NCBI GenBank assembly: GCA_001914785.1
Contig: MNDE01000024.1
Span: 1 to 46,776 of the forward strand
Source of the DNA: Acidobacteria bacterium 13_2_20CM_57_17
GTDB taxonomy: Bacteria; Acidobacteriota; Terriglobia; Acidiferrales; UBA7541
DNA length: 46,776 bases
Reading direction: 5' to 3'
Position numbers and translations under genes: made by a program. The notes beneath the pieces are model-generated. The model worked only from the letters and a program-made list of their open reading frames with translations. It did no database searches and was not told where the DNA came from. Below are positions 27,263-35,149 of the stretch, piece by piece. The stretch's first letter is position 1; the number at the start of each line of letters is the position of its first letter.

Positions 27263-28312
27263 ATGCAAAGACGTTTCACCCTTCCCACCATTCTCGGTTC
27301 ACTCTTAGTCGTGATCATTTTTTCTGCCGCCGCATTCTTGCGCGCCGCCACACCGGGGCCCGACCCGGCCGGTTCCGGCTATCACGTCATCAAAACCATT
27401 CCAATCGGCGGCGAAGGTGGCTGGGACTACGTCTACGTGGACAGCGACGCCCGCCGGGTTTACGTCTCGCGTGGTACACACGTCGTCGTCGTCGATGCAG
27501 ACACCTACGCTGTCGTCGGCGACATTCCCGACACACAGGGAGTTCACGGCATCGCCGTTGCTTCCAACCTCGGCCGCGGCTTCACCAGCAACGGCCGCGC
27601 CGACAGTGTCACCATTTTCGATCTCAAAACATTGAAGCCCATCGGCACCGTGAAGACTGACGCCAATCCCGACGCCATCCTCTACGAACCCGTCTCCAAG
27701 CGCGTCTTCACTTTCAACGGGCGCGGCAAAAATGCCACCGCCATCAACGCCGCGGACGGCACTGTCGTCGGCACGATTCCTCTCAATGGCAAGCCCGAAT
27801 TCGCCGCCGCTGATGGCAAGGGCACGATCTATGTAAACAACGAAGACACTTCCGACCTCTACCATCTTGACGCGCAAAGCCTCAAGGAACTCCATCACTG
27901 GCCGCTCGCGCCGTGCAAATCGCCTTCCGGTCTTGCCATGGACGTCGCCAATCGCCGCCTCTTTTCGGTCTGCGACGAAAAAGTGATGTCCGTCGTGAAT
28001 GCCGACACCGGTAAGGTCGTTGGTACGCCCACCATCTGCGAAGGTCCGGATGCAGCCGGATTCGATCCCTCGACCGGTTACGCTTTCGCCTCCTGCGGCG
28101 ACGGCAACCTTACCGTCATCCATGAAGACTCGCCCGACAAATTCACGGTTGTCGAAAATGTTCCCACCAAGCGCAGCGCCCGTACCATGGGCCTTGACCT
28201 CAAAACCCACAACATCTTTCTCCCAGCGGCCGACTTCGATCCGCCCGCCCCCGGCGAACGCCGGAGCAAAATGAAGCCTGGCTCCTTCGTCCTAGTTGTC
28301 GTGGGAAAATGA
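27263..28312 (+). CDS. secreted YncE-like beta-propeller protein
   Basis: 349 residues. A signal peptide (about residues 1-29) precedes repeated propeller strands: GGWDYVYVDSDARRVYVSRG, HVVVVDADTYAVVGDI, VTIFDLKTLKPIGTVKTDA and LTVIHEDSPDKF. Such proteins are periplasmic and often have unknown ligands; the best known, YncE, binds DNA in vitro. GGGAG lies upstream of the ATG. It is the second gene after the S9 peptidase on the same strand (97-base gap) and ends before a strong bidirectional terminator. Confidence 0.88.
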   Translation: MQRRFTLPTILGSLLVVIIFSAAAFLRAATPGPDPAGSGYHVIKTIPIGGEGGWDYVYVDSDARRVYVSRGTHVVVVDADTYAVVGDIPDTQGVHGIAVASNLGRGFTSNGRADSVTIFDLKTLKPIGTVKTDANPDAILYEPVSKRVFTFNGRGKNATAINAADGTVVGTIPLNGKPEFAAADGKGTIYVNNEDTSDLYHLDAQSLKELHHWPLAPCKSPSGLAMDVANRRLFSVCDEKVMSVVNADTGKVVGTPTICEGPDAAGFDPSTGYAFASCGDGNLTVIHEDSPDKFTVVENVPTKRSARTMGLDLKTHNIFLPAADFDPPAPGERRSKMKPGSFVLVVVGK

Positions 28313-28357
28313 CCGAAAATCGCTCACTACTGCCGGGCAAAAACCTCTGTAAATCAG

Positions 28358-28393
28358 AAAGCGTCCCGGTGAGGAGGGGCACCGGGACGCTTT
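28358..28393. terminator. bidirectional hairpin terminator
   Basis: A perfect 14-base stem, AAAGCGTCCCGGTG, pairs with CACCGGGACGCTTT around an eight-base loop. A/T runs flank both sides, so it can end transcription of the YncE-like gene and of the converging gene at 28419. Confidence 0.88.
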
Positions 28394-28418
28394 CCGTATA
28401 GGGGGATTGAGGGAACTC

Positions 28419-29021
28419 TTAGTGCACCACGCCGAGGTTGTGCGTGCCTGACATGAATGAAACGCTCGCGCCCGCGACCTGCGGCAGCCACCAAATCTTT
28501 CGCACCCAGCCATGCTGGCTGACCATCATGCGCTTGCCGATCAAGTCCATCACCGCCGGGCTCACCTGCGTCGCCGCATAGATCGCGTTCGAACTTGCAT
28601 ACGGGCGCAGGAACGGGTTCGCTTCCTGCCCGTAGCCGCCAGCTACTGCACGGTGTGTGGTCCAGGCGTCAAATGCTGCGCCGGTGTGCGAAGCCACCAC
28701 CAGTCCATACCAGATCTTCCTTTGGCGGGGTGTTTCGCGGGGCCGCAGGATCACCGGCTTCACCGCCAAAAAGGGCTGTCCTGCCGGGTTCGGAGTAATG
28801 TTCGGGGCGATCGGCTCCAGGTCGGCTTTCACTTTGGGTGCTGGCGCGGAGGGCAGGGAGGCCACCAGAATCGGCTCTTTTGCTGCGCTCTCAGAAACCA
28901 CTGCGGGCGAGTTGTTAACCACTCTCGCCCTGTCGTCCGTCTGTGGCATCGCACAGATCAGGAGCAGCGTTGCAAGAACCATCGGCCACCTCAGTATTGC
29001 TTGTGGGTGTTGCAAATCCAT
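28419..29021 (-). CDS. hypothetical membrane protein
   Basis: About 200 residues from ATG 29021; a GTG at 29069 is an alternative. An N-terminal hydrophobic segment (WPMVLATLLLICAM) is followed by a disordered Pro/Ala/Val-rich stretch to about residue 85. Then comes a helical part with IWYGLVVASHTGAAFDAWTT, GGYGQEANPFLRPYA and ISPAVMDL-like text. The D-x-W-T-T plus NP-F-LRP pattern recalls small unannotated membrane proteins with a DUF5658-like layout. Function unknown. It converges on the YncE-like gene across the terminator. Confidence 0.6.
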   Translation of the reverse strand: MDLQHPQAILRWPMVLATLLLICAMPQTDDRARVVNNSPAVVSESAAKEPILVASLPSAPAPKVKADLEPIAPNITPNPAGQPFLAVKPVILRPRETPRQRKIWYGLVVASHTGAAFDAWTTHRAVAGGYGQEANPFLRPYASSNAIYAATQVSPAVMDLIGKRMMVSQHGWVRKIWWLPQVAGASVSFMSGTHNLGVVH

Positions 29022-29235
29022 CCCCACTCGCAATATGGCCAATTTACTGGTCAAAAGGGCAGGCGGCACTGGCCTATTGGTCTCATTCTGATTAGTACGG
29101 CTCTCTAGCCCCTCCGTTTGCCCTTTTTCAAACGGCAGTACTAGTCCATAAATGTGAAAATGTTTTTATATTCTTACCCCTCTGTATCGCCCTTCCAGAC
29201 CCTTAAAGTGGGCCAAAACTCCGCCCCGACTCTGC

Positions 29236-29241
29236 TATAAT
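29236..29241 (+). promoter_or_regulatory. -10 element upstream of the deoxynucleoside kinase gene
   Basis: A perfect TATAAT lies 39 bases before the kinase ATG. No good -35 is seen at 16-18 bases upstream, so strength may depend on an activator or on other contacts. Confidence 0.5.
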
Positions 29242-29280
29242 CCGCCTCTGATCCCAGCCGCTCTGGGACTACACGAAACG

Positions 29281-29970
29281 ATGCCCGGCAACGACTCTTC
29301 CGCCGCCAAGCGCGCTCGCATCCCGCAGCGTGGTCCCCAGGCTCCCCGCTTTATCGTCATTGAGGGCCCTCTGCGCGTCGGTAAAACCACTCTGGCCCGA
29401 GTCCTCGCCGAACGCCTCCACGCCCGCCGCATCTACGATTGCGAGGACAATCCTTTCCTCGCCGACTTTTACAAAGCCAAGCCCGGCTCCGCTCTCCGCG
29501 CCCAAATGTATTTCCTCATCGAGCGCCAGAAGCGCCTTCGCGAAGCCCTCGCCGTCGAAGTTCCCGGCCCGATGCTCTCCGATTTCCTCATGGAGAAGGA
29601 CCGCATCTTCGCCAACCTCAATCTCGACGACGCCGAGCTCAAGCTCTACGAGCGCTACTACGAATCCCTCACCGCCGACCTTCCCGCTCCCGATCTGGTC
29701 ATTTATCTCCAGGCCAAGCCCGAAGTCCTCCGCGCCCGCATCGCCAAGAAAGCTTCCCGCGACGAATCCCACATCGCCGCGGAATATATCGAGGAAGTCG
29801 CCCGCGCCTACGAACATTTCTTTTTCCGCTACGCCGCCTCCGACCTTCTCGTCATCAACACTTCGGACATCGACTTCGTCGAGCGCAGCGACGACCTCCA
29901 GCTCCTCCTCAAGCGCCTTCAGGAGCCCGTCAAAGGCACACAATACTTCCTCCCCCTCGGCGCAGAGTAA
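29281..29970 (+). CDS. deoxynucleoside kinase (dGK/dAK/dCK family)
   Basis: 229 residues. The P-loop is GPLRVGKTT (residues 29-37) after FIVIE. The family's glutamate and helix pattern follows in CEDNPFLADFY, then QMYFLIERQKR. The DRS-like segment is SDFLMEKDRIFA, and RARIAKKASRDE supplies the arginines that contact the phosphates. It phosphorylates deoxynucleosides to monophosphates in the salvage pathway, in the cytoplasm. It is a single-gene unit with a TATAAT element in front and a palindrome behind it. Confidence 0.92.
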   Translation: MPGNDSSAAKRARIPQRGPQAPRFIVIEGPLRVGKTTLARVLAERLHARRIYDCEDNPFLADFYKAKPGSALRAQMYFLIERQKRLREALAVEVPGPMLSDFLMEKDRIFANLNLDDAELKLYERYYESLTADLPAPDLVIYLQAKPEVLRARIAKKASRDESHIAAEYIEEVARAYEHFFFRYAASDLLVINTSDIDFVERSDDLQLLLKRLQEPVKGTQYFLPLGAE

Positions 29971-29981
29971 CACTGCTGTAG

Positions 29982-30001
29982 CTCAGGCCTTCAGGCCTGA
30001 G
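29982..30001. repeat. short palindrome downstream of the kinase gene
   Basis: CTCAGGCCT-TC-AGGCCTGAG forms a nine-base perfect stem between two converging genes. There is no T-run, so it may be a REP-type repeat more than a classical terminator. Confidence 0.5.
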
Positions 30002-30045
30002 GCCTTGTTCCTCTCGCCACGATGAACCTTCCAGGATATGTGGGG

Positions 30046-30990
30046 TTACGTTTGGTACAAATCTCCAGCGAGGTATTTGAAACCGCTATCAACCGCCACT
30101 GTCGCCACGGTGCTGCCGCGTCCAAGCTCCTGAGCCAGTTGCAGCGCTGCCGTGACGTTCAGTCCTGAGGACGTGCCCGCGAATATTCCTTCCTCCTTCG
30201 CCAGCCGTCGCGCCATCTCGCGCGCCGCGGCTTCTTCAACCGTCCGCACTTCGTCAAAGACCCCGTCCTTCAGGTGCGGCGGACGGAATCCGGCGGCGAT
30301 TCCCTCGACGCGGTGCGCTCCTCCTTTCCCGGTGGTGAGCACCGCCGACGTTGCAGGCTCGAGCGCCACAATGCGTGCCTTGCATCCGGCTTCCTTCAGC
30401 GCGCGAGACACTCCGGAGATCATCCCCGCCGTGCCCACTCCGCCGCAAAACGCCGCCAGGCCGGTGCCCGCCTGTTCGGCCAGTTCCGCCCCGATTCCCA
30501 TGTATCCCCGAATCGCGTCCGCGTTGTGGAACTGGTCGGTGTAGTACGTGCCCGGCTCCAGCGCCAGCTCTTCCGCGCGCTTCTTCATTCTCTGGTACAG
30601 CTCCGGCACCAGCTTGCCGTTTTCAGATGGGAAAATCTCCAGCTCCGCGCCGAAAAGACGCATCGTCTGCAGCTTTTCCTTCGCGAATCCGTCCGACGAA
30701 ATGGGCGTGAAGTGGTAGCCCTTGATCGCGCAGACCATCGCCAGTGACGATCCCGTGCTTCCTCCCGTCCAATCGACCACGCGCATCCCGGGGCGCAGTT
30801 CGCCGCGCGCCTCCGCCCCTTCAATCATCGCCAGCGCCATGCGGTCTTTGTAGGAACCGGTGGGACTGTAATACTCGAGCTTTACGAGGACTTCCGCCAT
30901 CGACGGCGATACGATTTTCCGCAGCTTCACCACCGGCGTATTGCCGATCGCCTGCAAGACCGAATTTCGAATTCCATTGCTATGCGCCAT
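30046..30990 (-). CDS. PLP-dependent cysteine synthase family protein
   Basis: 314 residues from ATG 30990, which has GGGGAG upstream; codons before it look unrelated. The fold type II core shows in IGNTPVVKLRKI, SPTGSYKDRMAL (PLP lysine), WTGGSTGSSLAMVCAIKGY, the glycine-rich phosphate loop GGVGTAGMISGVSRAL and GIFAGTSSGLNV near the end. The usual reaction is O-acetylserine plus sulfide to cysteine, though relatives make cystathionine or act as other beta-replacement enzymes. The family's usual TSGNTG is TGGSTG here. No sulfur genes are next to it, so the substrate is open. Confidence 0.88.
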   Translation of the reverse strand: MAHSNGIRNSVLQAIGNTPVVKLRKIVSPSMAEVLVKLEYYSPTGSYKDRMALAMIEGAEARGELRPGMRVVDWTGGSTGSSLAMVCAIKGYHFTPISSDGFAKEKLQTMRLFGAELEIFPSENGKLVPELYQRMKKRAEELALEPGTYYTDQFHNADAIRGYMGIGAELAEQAGTGLAAFCGGVGTAGMISGVSRALKEAGCKARIVALEPATSAVLTTGKGGAHRVEGIAAGFRPPHLKDGVFDEVRTVEEAAAREMARRLAKEEGIFAGTSSGLNVTAALQLAQELGRGSTVATVAVDSGFKYLAGDLYQT

Positions 30991-31127
30991 GATCTTCTCC
31001 CCACGTCCCCTAACCTCTGTAACCAATAACTCAATTCCGCGGCAGCTTATGCCCCTGGAACGCACGGCAGCAAGATCCGCATTGGCCCCACGCCTCCTTC
31101 GCTTTGGCTCGCCCAGATTTTGCATTT

Positions 31128-31151
31128 GTAGGGGCACGATACATCGTGCCC
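31128..31151. repeat. palindromic repeat of the GGGGCACGAT family, copy 1
   Basis: GTAGGGGCACGATA is followed by CATCGTGCCC, making a GGGCACGAT/ATCGTGCCC hairpin. Two more copies occur at 33738 and 33830. It belongs to a non-coding stretch (30991-31453) that also has GAGCGCCGTAGGCGCG at 31251-31266 and again, with one change, at 31353-31368. Confidence 0.8.
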
Positions 31152-31311
31152 ACTCTTCGGCCTTGTGGGTGCCGGGCGGAATTCATCCCGACTCGGTCGG
31201 GAGCCCCGCCTGCTCTTCGATTGCGCCTTTGTCCGTCGTTTGTAGGGCCGGAGCGCCGTAGGCGCGTCAGACGTTCGCGCCTTCTGCGTCCCGTGTTCTG
31301 TTACCGGGAAG

Positions 31312-31331
31312 CCCAGCCCGCAAGGGCTGGG
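31312..31331. repeat. hairpin with GNRA-type loop
   Basis: CCCAGCCC and GGGCTGGG pair around GCAA. It lies among the small palindromes on the 3' side of the IS110 transposase gene. Confidence 0.5.
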
Positions 31332-31389
31332 AACCGTAAGAATAAAGATTGCAAGCGCCGTAGGCGCGCCACATGTTTTGCTTTTCTAA

Positions 31390-33185
31390 ATGGATTCTCT
31401 GGCGGGAGGTCCGCGCGGTTCCTAATCCCGATTCGCTCTCCAGAAACTCTCCTTTAAGTTGCGGGAGCTTCGACGATTCGTAATCCCAGATTGGCGGCTT
31501 TCCATTTGAGGTGCTTGATCTGTAGTCGTCGGTGTTCAGCGTCGTAGAAGGCCGCTCCTCGGTCCAAGTATTTCATCCCGTAGCGCAGCATCCGGTAGAC
31601 CAAGCGAGCTAGCTTGGCTGCCATGGCTTTGATCGCACACGGGGCACCTAGCTTGGTTCGCAGTCGACGAAACTGCGCTCCGAGATAGGTATCGCTTAAC
31701 CGCAAGGTGCTGGCCGCCATCCTTAAGGCGACAGTCGCCCTGTTGTTGGTCGGCAGCCGACCTTTCCCTATGATCTTCCCCCCGCTGATGCGATTGTCCG
31801 GACACAGCCGCAGCCAGGAAACAAAATGGTTCTCGGTCTCCCATTTGCTCATGTCGTATCCGGCTTCGCTGATGATCGTCGTCGCCGTCATGACATCGAT
31901 AGAGTCAATCCGAGTCAGATCCGTACCGGTCAGACGAAACAACTCCGCGCGTAAATCGAACTGCGGCTTGTTGCCTTTCTTCTTCTGGCGCCGCGCCTTT
32001 CGCTGCTCTTCTGGCAGAGCTGCGCCTTGGCTGCGATCCTCGCTGTTCTGCAGATATTGCTTGAGTTGTTGATCGCACTCGGCCATCTGCTTCTGGCAAA
32101 ACTCGTAGCCCTCTTGTTCCTGCTTGAGTACAAACAGCAGATCTGGTTGCCAGTTACCTTCTAGACTCCGAGCAATCTGTCCCTCACTGGCCTTCACGCG
32201 AGAATCGCGAAAAGCTGCCAGCTTGTGCGGATCGCGTTCGCCCTCCAGGATCGCTTTGATGATGGCCTGCCCGGTCACTCCGCTCACGTCGCTCAACACA
32301 TTGGCCAACTGGATATTCATCTGCGTCAGCGTCTTCTGGATTCGCTGGATGTGCCGGCCTGCACTCTGTACAAGATCATTCCGCTGCCGCCAGTAGGTTC
32401 GCATGGTGCGGATTTCCTGTACTGGTCGAAACGAATTTCGCAACAGTCCATAGGTGTGCAGCTTCATCAGCCACTGACTCTCCTGCACGTCGCTTTTTCG
32501 CCCGGGCAGATTCTTCGTGTCCCGTGCATTCACCAAGTACACTTCCAAACCAACTTGTTCGAGAATGTCGTATACGGCGACCCAATACACGCCAGTGGAT
32601 TGCATCGCGACAGTCTGAATCCCGCACTGCTTCAGCCAATCGGCCATCGCCTTTAACTCGCCGGTGGTGCATCCGTAGCGCCGTACTGGTTGGCTGTCCC
32701 GGCTCTGGGGTACCGCCACGTAGTGGGATTCATTGCCGATATCAATCCCCGCGGCATTGCGATGTATCACTTCCAAGCTGAGGTCTGCGCTCTGGATCTT
32801 ACGCATTATCTCCCGTCGTTGTTTGCGGTTCATCTCCTGCCAACGGCCCTGCATGGCATGGTCGTTGGTCTTGTTTGTTTCCAGCGGTGACTTGGGTTTC
32901 ATGCTAGCCTTCTCGGGTTGAATTCAACATGGCTCGGCCCGGTCGGCGAATTTCCACAAACTCTCCAGCGGGGTCGGGCTTTCCTTTTCAGGACAATACC
33001 GCCACCATCTATACAATCGCCAACACCGGAGCCATGCTAATTCTCGGGCAGGAACGCTCCAGAGACCGTGCGGCCTTAGCTGTCGAGTCATGTTGTGAGC
33101 CGATTTTACCGGTGGCGAGCAAGGGTCACCTCTAGAAGAGTTTCAGGCTCATATAACCGCCGCGAGGGGCGGCCCCATGCTAATT
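31390..33185 (-). mobile_element. IS110-family insertion sequence (approximate limits)
   Basis: Transposase plus non-coding flanks. The left limit is a guess near the end of the small-palindrome stretch. The right limit is either of the two CCATGCTAATT copies (33042 or 33185). It is flanked on both sides by the same palindrome family (copies at 31128 and 33738), in keeping with the known preference of IS110-type elements for repetitive palindromes. Confidence 0.55.
31454..32902 (-). CDS. IS110-family transposase
   Basis: 482 residues from ATG 32902. The N-terminal RuvC-like DEDD domain shows in GIDIGNESHYVAVP, AMQSTGVYWVAVYDILE and LVNARDTKNLPGRKSDVQES. The C-terminal Tnp_20-type domain has LTGTDLTRIDSIDVMTATTI and GGKIIGKGRLPTNNRATVAL, with the serine-type catalytic region near residues 360-420. 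The protein looks complete and intact. The E of MESTG seen in some relatives is Q here, which I believe is common in this subgroup. IS110 elements integrate without large inverted repeats, guided by an RNA from the non-coding end. Confidence 0.95.
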   Translation of the reverse strand: MKPKSPLETNKTNDHAMQGRWQEMNRKQRREIMRKIQSADLSLEVIHRNAAGIDIGNESHYVAVPQSRDSQPVRRYGCTTGELKAMADWLKQCGIQTVAMQSTGVYWVAVYDILEQVGLEVYLVNARDTKNLPGRKSDVQESQWLMKLHTYGLLRNSFRPVQEIRTMRTYWRQRNDLVQSAGRHIQRIQKTLTQMNIQLANVLSDVSGVTGQAIIKAILEGERDPHKLAAFRDSRVKASEGQIARSLEGNWQPDLLFVLKQEQEGYEFCQKQMAECDQQLKQYLQNSEDRSQGAALPEEQRKARRQKKKGNKPQFDLRAELFRLTGTDLTRIDSIDVMTATTIISEAGYDMSKWETENHFVSWLRLCPDNRISGGKIIGKGRLPTNNRATVALRMAASTLRLSDTYLGAQFRRLRTKLGAPCAIKAMAAKLARLVYRMLRYGMKYLDRGAAFYDAEHRRLQIKHLKWKAANLGLRIVEAPAT

Positions 33186-33189
33186 ACTG
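32903..33189 (-). ncRNA. non-coding 5' end of the IS110 element, candidate bridge RNA region
   Basis: The 287 bases upstream of the transposase hold no gene. They include a 12-base palindrome GTTGAATTCAAC (32917-32928), an 11-base direct repeat CCATGCTAATT at 33032-33042 and 33175-33185, and a small hairpin GCCGC/GCGGC near 33158-33172. In characterised IS110 members (IS621) this end encodes a structured bridge RNA of about 180 bases. The length and place fit; the fold has not been computed. Confidence 0.45.
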
Positions 33190-33666
33190 CTACTTTCTTT
33201 GCCGGCTCATCCCCGTCAACACGCGCAATTCTCCGACGATCAACATGTCGATGTTCACCGGCTGCTCGTTCCGCGTCAGCCGGATCGCCCGGTCGGTCCG
33301 TTCGGGGCCTGTCCGGTACCATTCGATGTGCAGGATCACGTCTTTTTCGTGCTCCAGCCGCCCAGCGTTCTTCACCGTGATCAAGAGCTTGCTGGAATCG
33401 TAGTGTACCGTCATTTGTTTTGACTGCGCCGCGCACCAAATCCGCAAATCTCCCAGCCACGTTTCCTTGCAGGTGAGCGTCTCTTCCTGCGTCACCGCAT
33501 TCCATTCGCGGCACTTCTCGAAAATCGAGTCTTTCACGCTTTTCCAGACCCATCCAGACCGCGCCACAGCCAATGCCTGGTTCTGTTGCGCTTCGTAAAT
33601 CTGCTCTTCTTCAGTGAGTTTTGCGGCCAGGTACTCCTGTGCGGCCTGCTTGGTTATCTCATCCAT
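33190..33666 (-). CDS. hypothetical protein beside the IS110 element
   Basis: 158 residues from ATG 33666; the frame stays open further upstream but only through repeat DNA. It begins MDEITKQAAQEYLAAKLTEE, rich in charged helix residues. A middle part contains CREWNAVTQEETLTCKETWL, and a strand-rich end contains VILHIEWYRTGP and NIDMLIVGELRVLTG. It has no signal peptide or membrane segment. I recognise no family. Its last codons lie at the IS110 non-coding end, so the original C-terminus may have been altered by the insertion. Confidence 0.5.
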   Translation of the reverse strand: MDEITKQAAQEYLAAKLTEEEQIYEAQQNQALAVARSGWVWKSVKDSIFEKCREWNAVTQEETLTCKETWLGDLRIWCAAQSKQMTVHYDSSKLLITVKNAGRLEHEKDVILHIEWYRTGPERTDRAIRLTRNEQPVNIDMLIVGELRVLTGMSRQRK

Positions 33667-33737
33667 GACTCGGGCCCGTCGCTCGGTGATTACTCTGCTG
33701 CACGTTCTCGAATAACAAACCCTCTCCGATTTGGCAA

Positions 33738-33947
33738 GTAGGGGCACGATAAATCGTGCCCAACCGCCGTCCCATCGCATGCCGGGTGGGACAGCCATTC
33801 TTGGCTGTCCGCTTTTTCCCCAGTCCTTCGTAGGGGCACGATATCGGAGATTCCGGGCAGCAGCCGGAAAATCGTGCCCAACCGCCGTCCCATCGCATGC
33901 CGGGTGGGACAGCCATTCTTGGCTGTCCGCTTTTCCTCAGTCCTTTG
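33738..33947. repeat. tandem duplication of a palindrome-led repeat, second copy interrupted
   Basis: Two copies begin with GTAGGGGCACGAT (33738 and 33830) and share about 70 further bases, including GGGACAGCCATTCTTGGCTG. In copy 1 the arms GGGCACGAT and ATCGTGCCC are two bases apart. In copy 2 about 28 bases separate them, and these contain their own hairpin, TTCCGG-GCAGCAG-CCGGAA (33851-33869). No gene is seen in 33667-34161. Confidence 0.85.
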
Positions 33948-34003
33948 TCTTAACCTTTCAACGTTCTAACTTCTGCCTCCTCCGTGTCCTCTACTCCCTC
34001 GTC

Positions 34004-34107
34004 ACCCGCCACTCACTACTCACTACTCACCACTCACCACTCACCACTCGCCACTCGCCACTGTACCCTTCTTTTTCCAATTTCCAGTTTCTACTTTCTA
34101 GTTTTCC
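34004..34107. repeat. simple tandem repeats upstream of the HigBA-type pair
   Basis: Repeats of CACTCACCA/CACTCGCCA fill about 34009-34062. They are followed by TTTTCCAATTTCCAGTTTCT and then ACTTTCTAGTTTTCC (34075 on). The second motif recurs in the minisatellite at 35690. Confidence 0.75.
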
Positions 34108-34161
34108 TTCTTCCCCTCCGTTTCCCTTGACTGAATGTCCCGGATATGAGACATTAAGCCA

Positions 34162-34494
34162 GTGAAGGCGGCGATCTTCCATCCTGCAGCGAGGGCTGCC
34201 ATCCGTTCGTTTCCGGAAGACGTCCGGCAGGAGCTTGGCAAGGCCATTTACGATCTTCAGAAGGGAGAGGTTCTGGCGATGCCGCTCTCCCGGCCCATGC
34301 CTTCCATCGAGCCCGGCGCCGCGGAGTTGCGAATCCGCGACCGGACTGGAGTTTATCGCGCGTTCTATTACAGCCGTTCGCCGCGGGGCATTCTGGTGTT
34401 TCACGCATTCGCGAAAAAGACCCAGGCGACACCGGTACGCGAGCTGGATTTGGGAAAGAAGCGATTAAAGGAGTTGCTCCATGAAGAAGTCTAA
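34162..34494 (+). CDS. type II toxin, RelE/HigB-like (Gp49 family)
   Basis: 110 residues from GTG 34162. The RelE/ParE superfamily fold shows in FHPAARAAIRSFPEDVRQEL (helices 1-2), ELRIRDRTGVYRAFYYSR (central strands with conserved arginines) and ILVFHAFAKKTQATPVRELD (last strand and basic helix, as in Gp49/HigB). Such toxins cut mRNA at the ribosome. It overlaps the antitoxin gene by 14 bases, toxin first, which is the HigBA order. Confidence 0.9.
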   Translation: MKAAIFHPAARAAIRSFPEDVRQELGKAIYDLQKGEVLAMPLSRPMPSIEPGAAELRIRDRTGVYRAFYYSRSPRGILVFHAFAKKTQATPVRELDLGKKRLKELLHEEV

Positions 34495-34780
34495 GGTCAC
34501 CGTCACACGAACTGCCGCCGAGCTAGCCAAAGCGTTGGGCCTCACTCCCGCGGACGGAGCCGAAATCGCCCTTCGCAGCGATCTCAACTCAAAAATCGTC
34601 GACGTCGTCCAGCGCAAGGGCTTGACGCACGCTCAGGTCGCTCGCCTCGCTCGTACTTCCCGCACCCGCGTCACCGCCATCATGAACCGCAACACCAAGG
34701 ACATCTCCACCGATCTTCTCCTTCGCGTCCTCTACTCCCTCGGCTACACCGCCAAACTCAAATTCCAAAAAGCCGCCTGA
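34481..34780 (+). CDS. type II antitoxin, HigA-like XRE protein
   Basis: 99 residues. A helix-turn-helix runs from about residue 44 to 75: GLTHAQVARLARTSRTRVTA then IMNRNTKDISTDLLLRVLYS. It should bind the toxin and repress the operon. Its 3' coding end (34744-34780) recurs as displaced fragments downstream at 34840-34873 and 35808-35844, and an adjoining 16-base piece occurs upstream at 33985-34000. Confidence 0.9.
   Translation: MKKSKVTVTRTAAELAKALGLTPADGAEIALRSDLNSKIVDVVQRKGLTHAQVARLARTSRTRVTAIMNRNTKDISTDLLLRVLYSLGYTAKLKFQKAA
34744..34780 (+). repeat. antitoxin 3'-end repeat, master copy
   Basis: The last 37 bases of the antitoxin gene, CTACACCGCC...AAAGCCGCCTGA, which recur twice outside any antitoxin gene. 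Confidence 0.85.
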
Positions 34781-34839
34781 CTCGCCCCACCGCGCCACCA
34801 CTCCTTTTCTCGCCACTCGTCACTAATCAATGCCTTTCT

Positions 34840-34873
34840 CACCGCCAAACTCAAATTCCAAAAAGCCGCCTGA
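34840..34873 (+). repeat. antitoxin 3'-end repeat, displaced copy 2
   Basis: 34 bases identical to the antitoxin 3' end, stop codon included, lying 60 bases behind the real stop. The sequence CCCCACCCACTGTCATT occurs 137 bases further on (35011-35027). The rest of 34781-35149 holds a CCCCGC/GCGGGG hairpin near 34934-34952 and no gene. Confidence 0.85.
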
Positions 34874-35137
34874 GCCCCTAGAGTCACCGCCGTTGCTTGC
34901 GTAGCGCCGGGCTTTGCCCCGGTTTGTGGGGACTCCCCGCGTTCTTTGCGGGGTGAGCCCGGCATCTTTCTTTGCTGTAGGGGCCGGGCCTTGCCCTCCC
35001 TCTCCCGCCACCCCACCCACTGTCATTTGCGTATTTTGCATTCCGGATGGCTCTGCGGAACCGACCCCAGGGAGGGATCTGCTTAACCTGCTGGCAGGCC
35101 GCCGGAGACGGTTCGTCCCCGCCTCCCGACCGCGTGC

Positions 35138-35143
35138 TACAAT
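35138..35143 (+). promoter_or_regulatory. -10 element suggesting a leaderless transcript
   Basis: TACAAT ends six bases before the ATG at 35150, so a normal start site would fall on or next to the start codon. No ribosome site is visible between them. No clear -35 is seen. Confidence 0.4.
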
Positions 35144-35149
35144 CACTTC

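Noticed and set aside
27305..28210. A 301-residue reverse frame through the YncE-like gene
   Set aside because: Same mirror effect; the forward frame has a ribosome site, a signal peptide and propeller repeats.
29269..29973. A 234-residue reverse frame through the deoxynucleoside kinase gene
   Set aside because: Its Glu/Gly/Val-rich text is the mirror of a GC-rich third codon position; the kinase P-loop is on the forward strand.
31454..32902. Gln in place of Glu (MQSTG) as a sign of a dead transposase
   Set aside because: The rest of the active site and the length are intact and I believe the Gln form is frequent in this subgroup.
33659..33916. A reverse frame coding repeated VPPGMRWDGGWARF
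   Set aside because: It translates the tandem palindrome repeat and has no ribosome site or family match.
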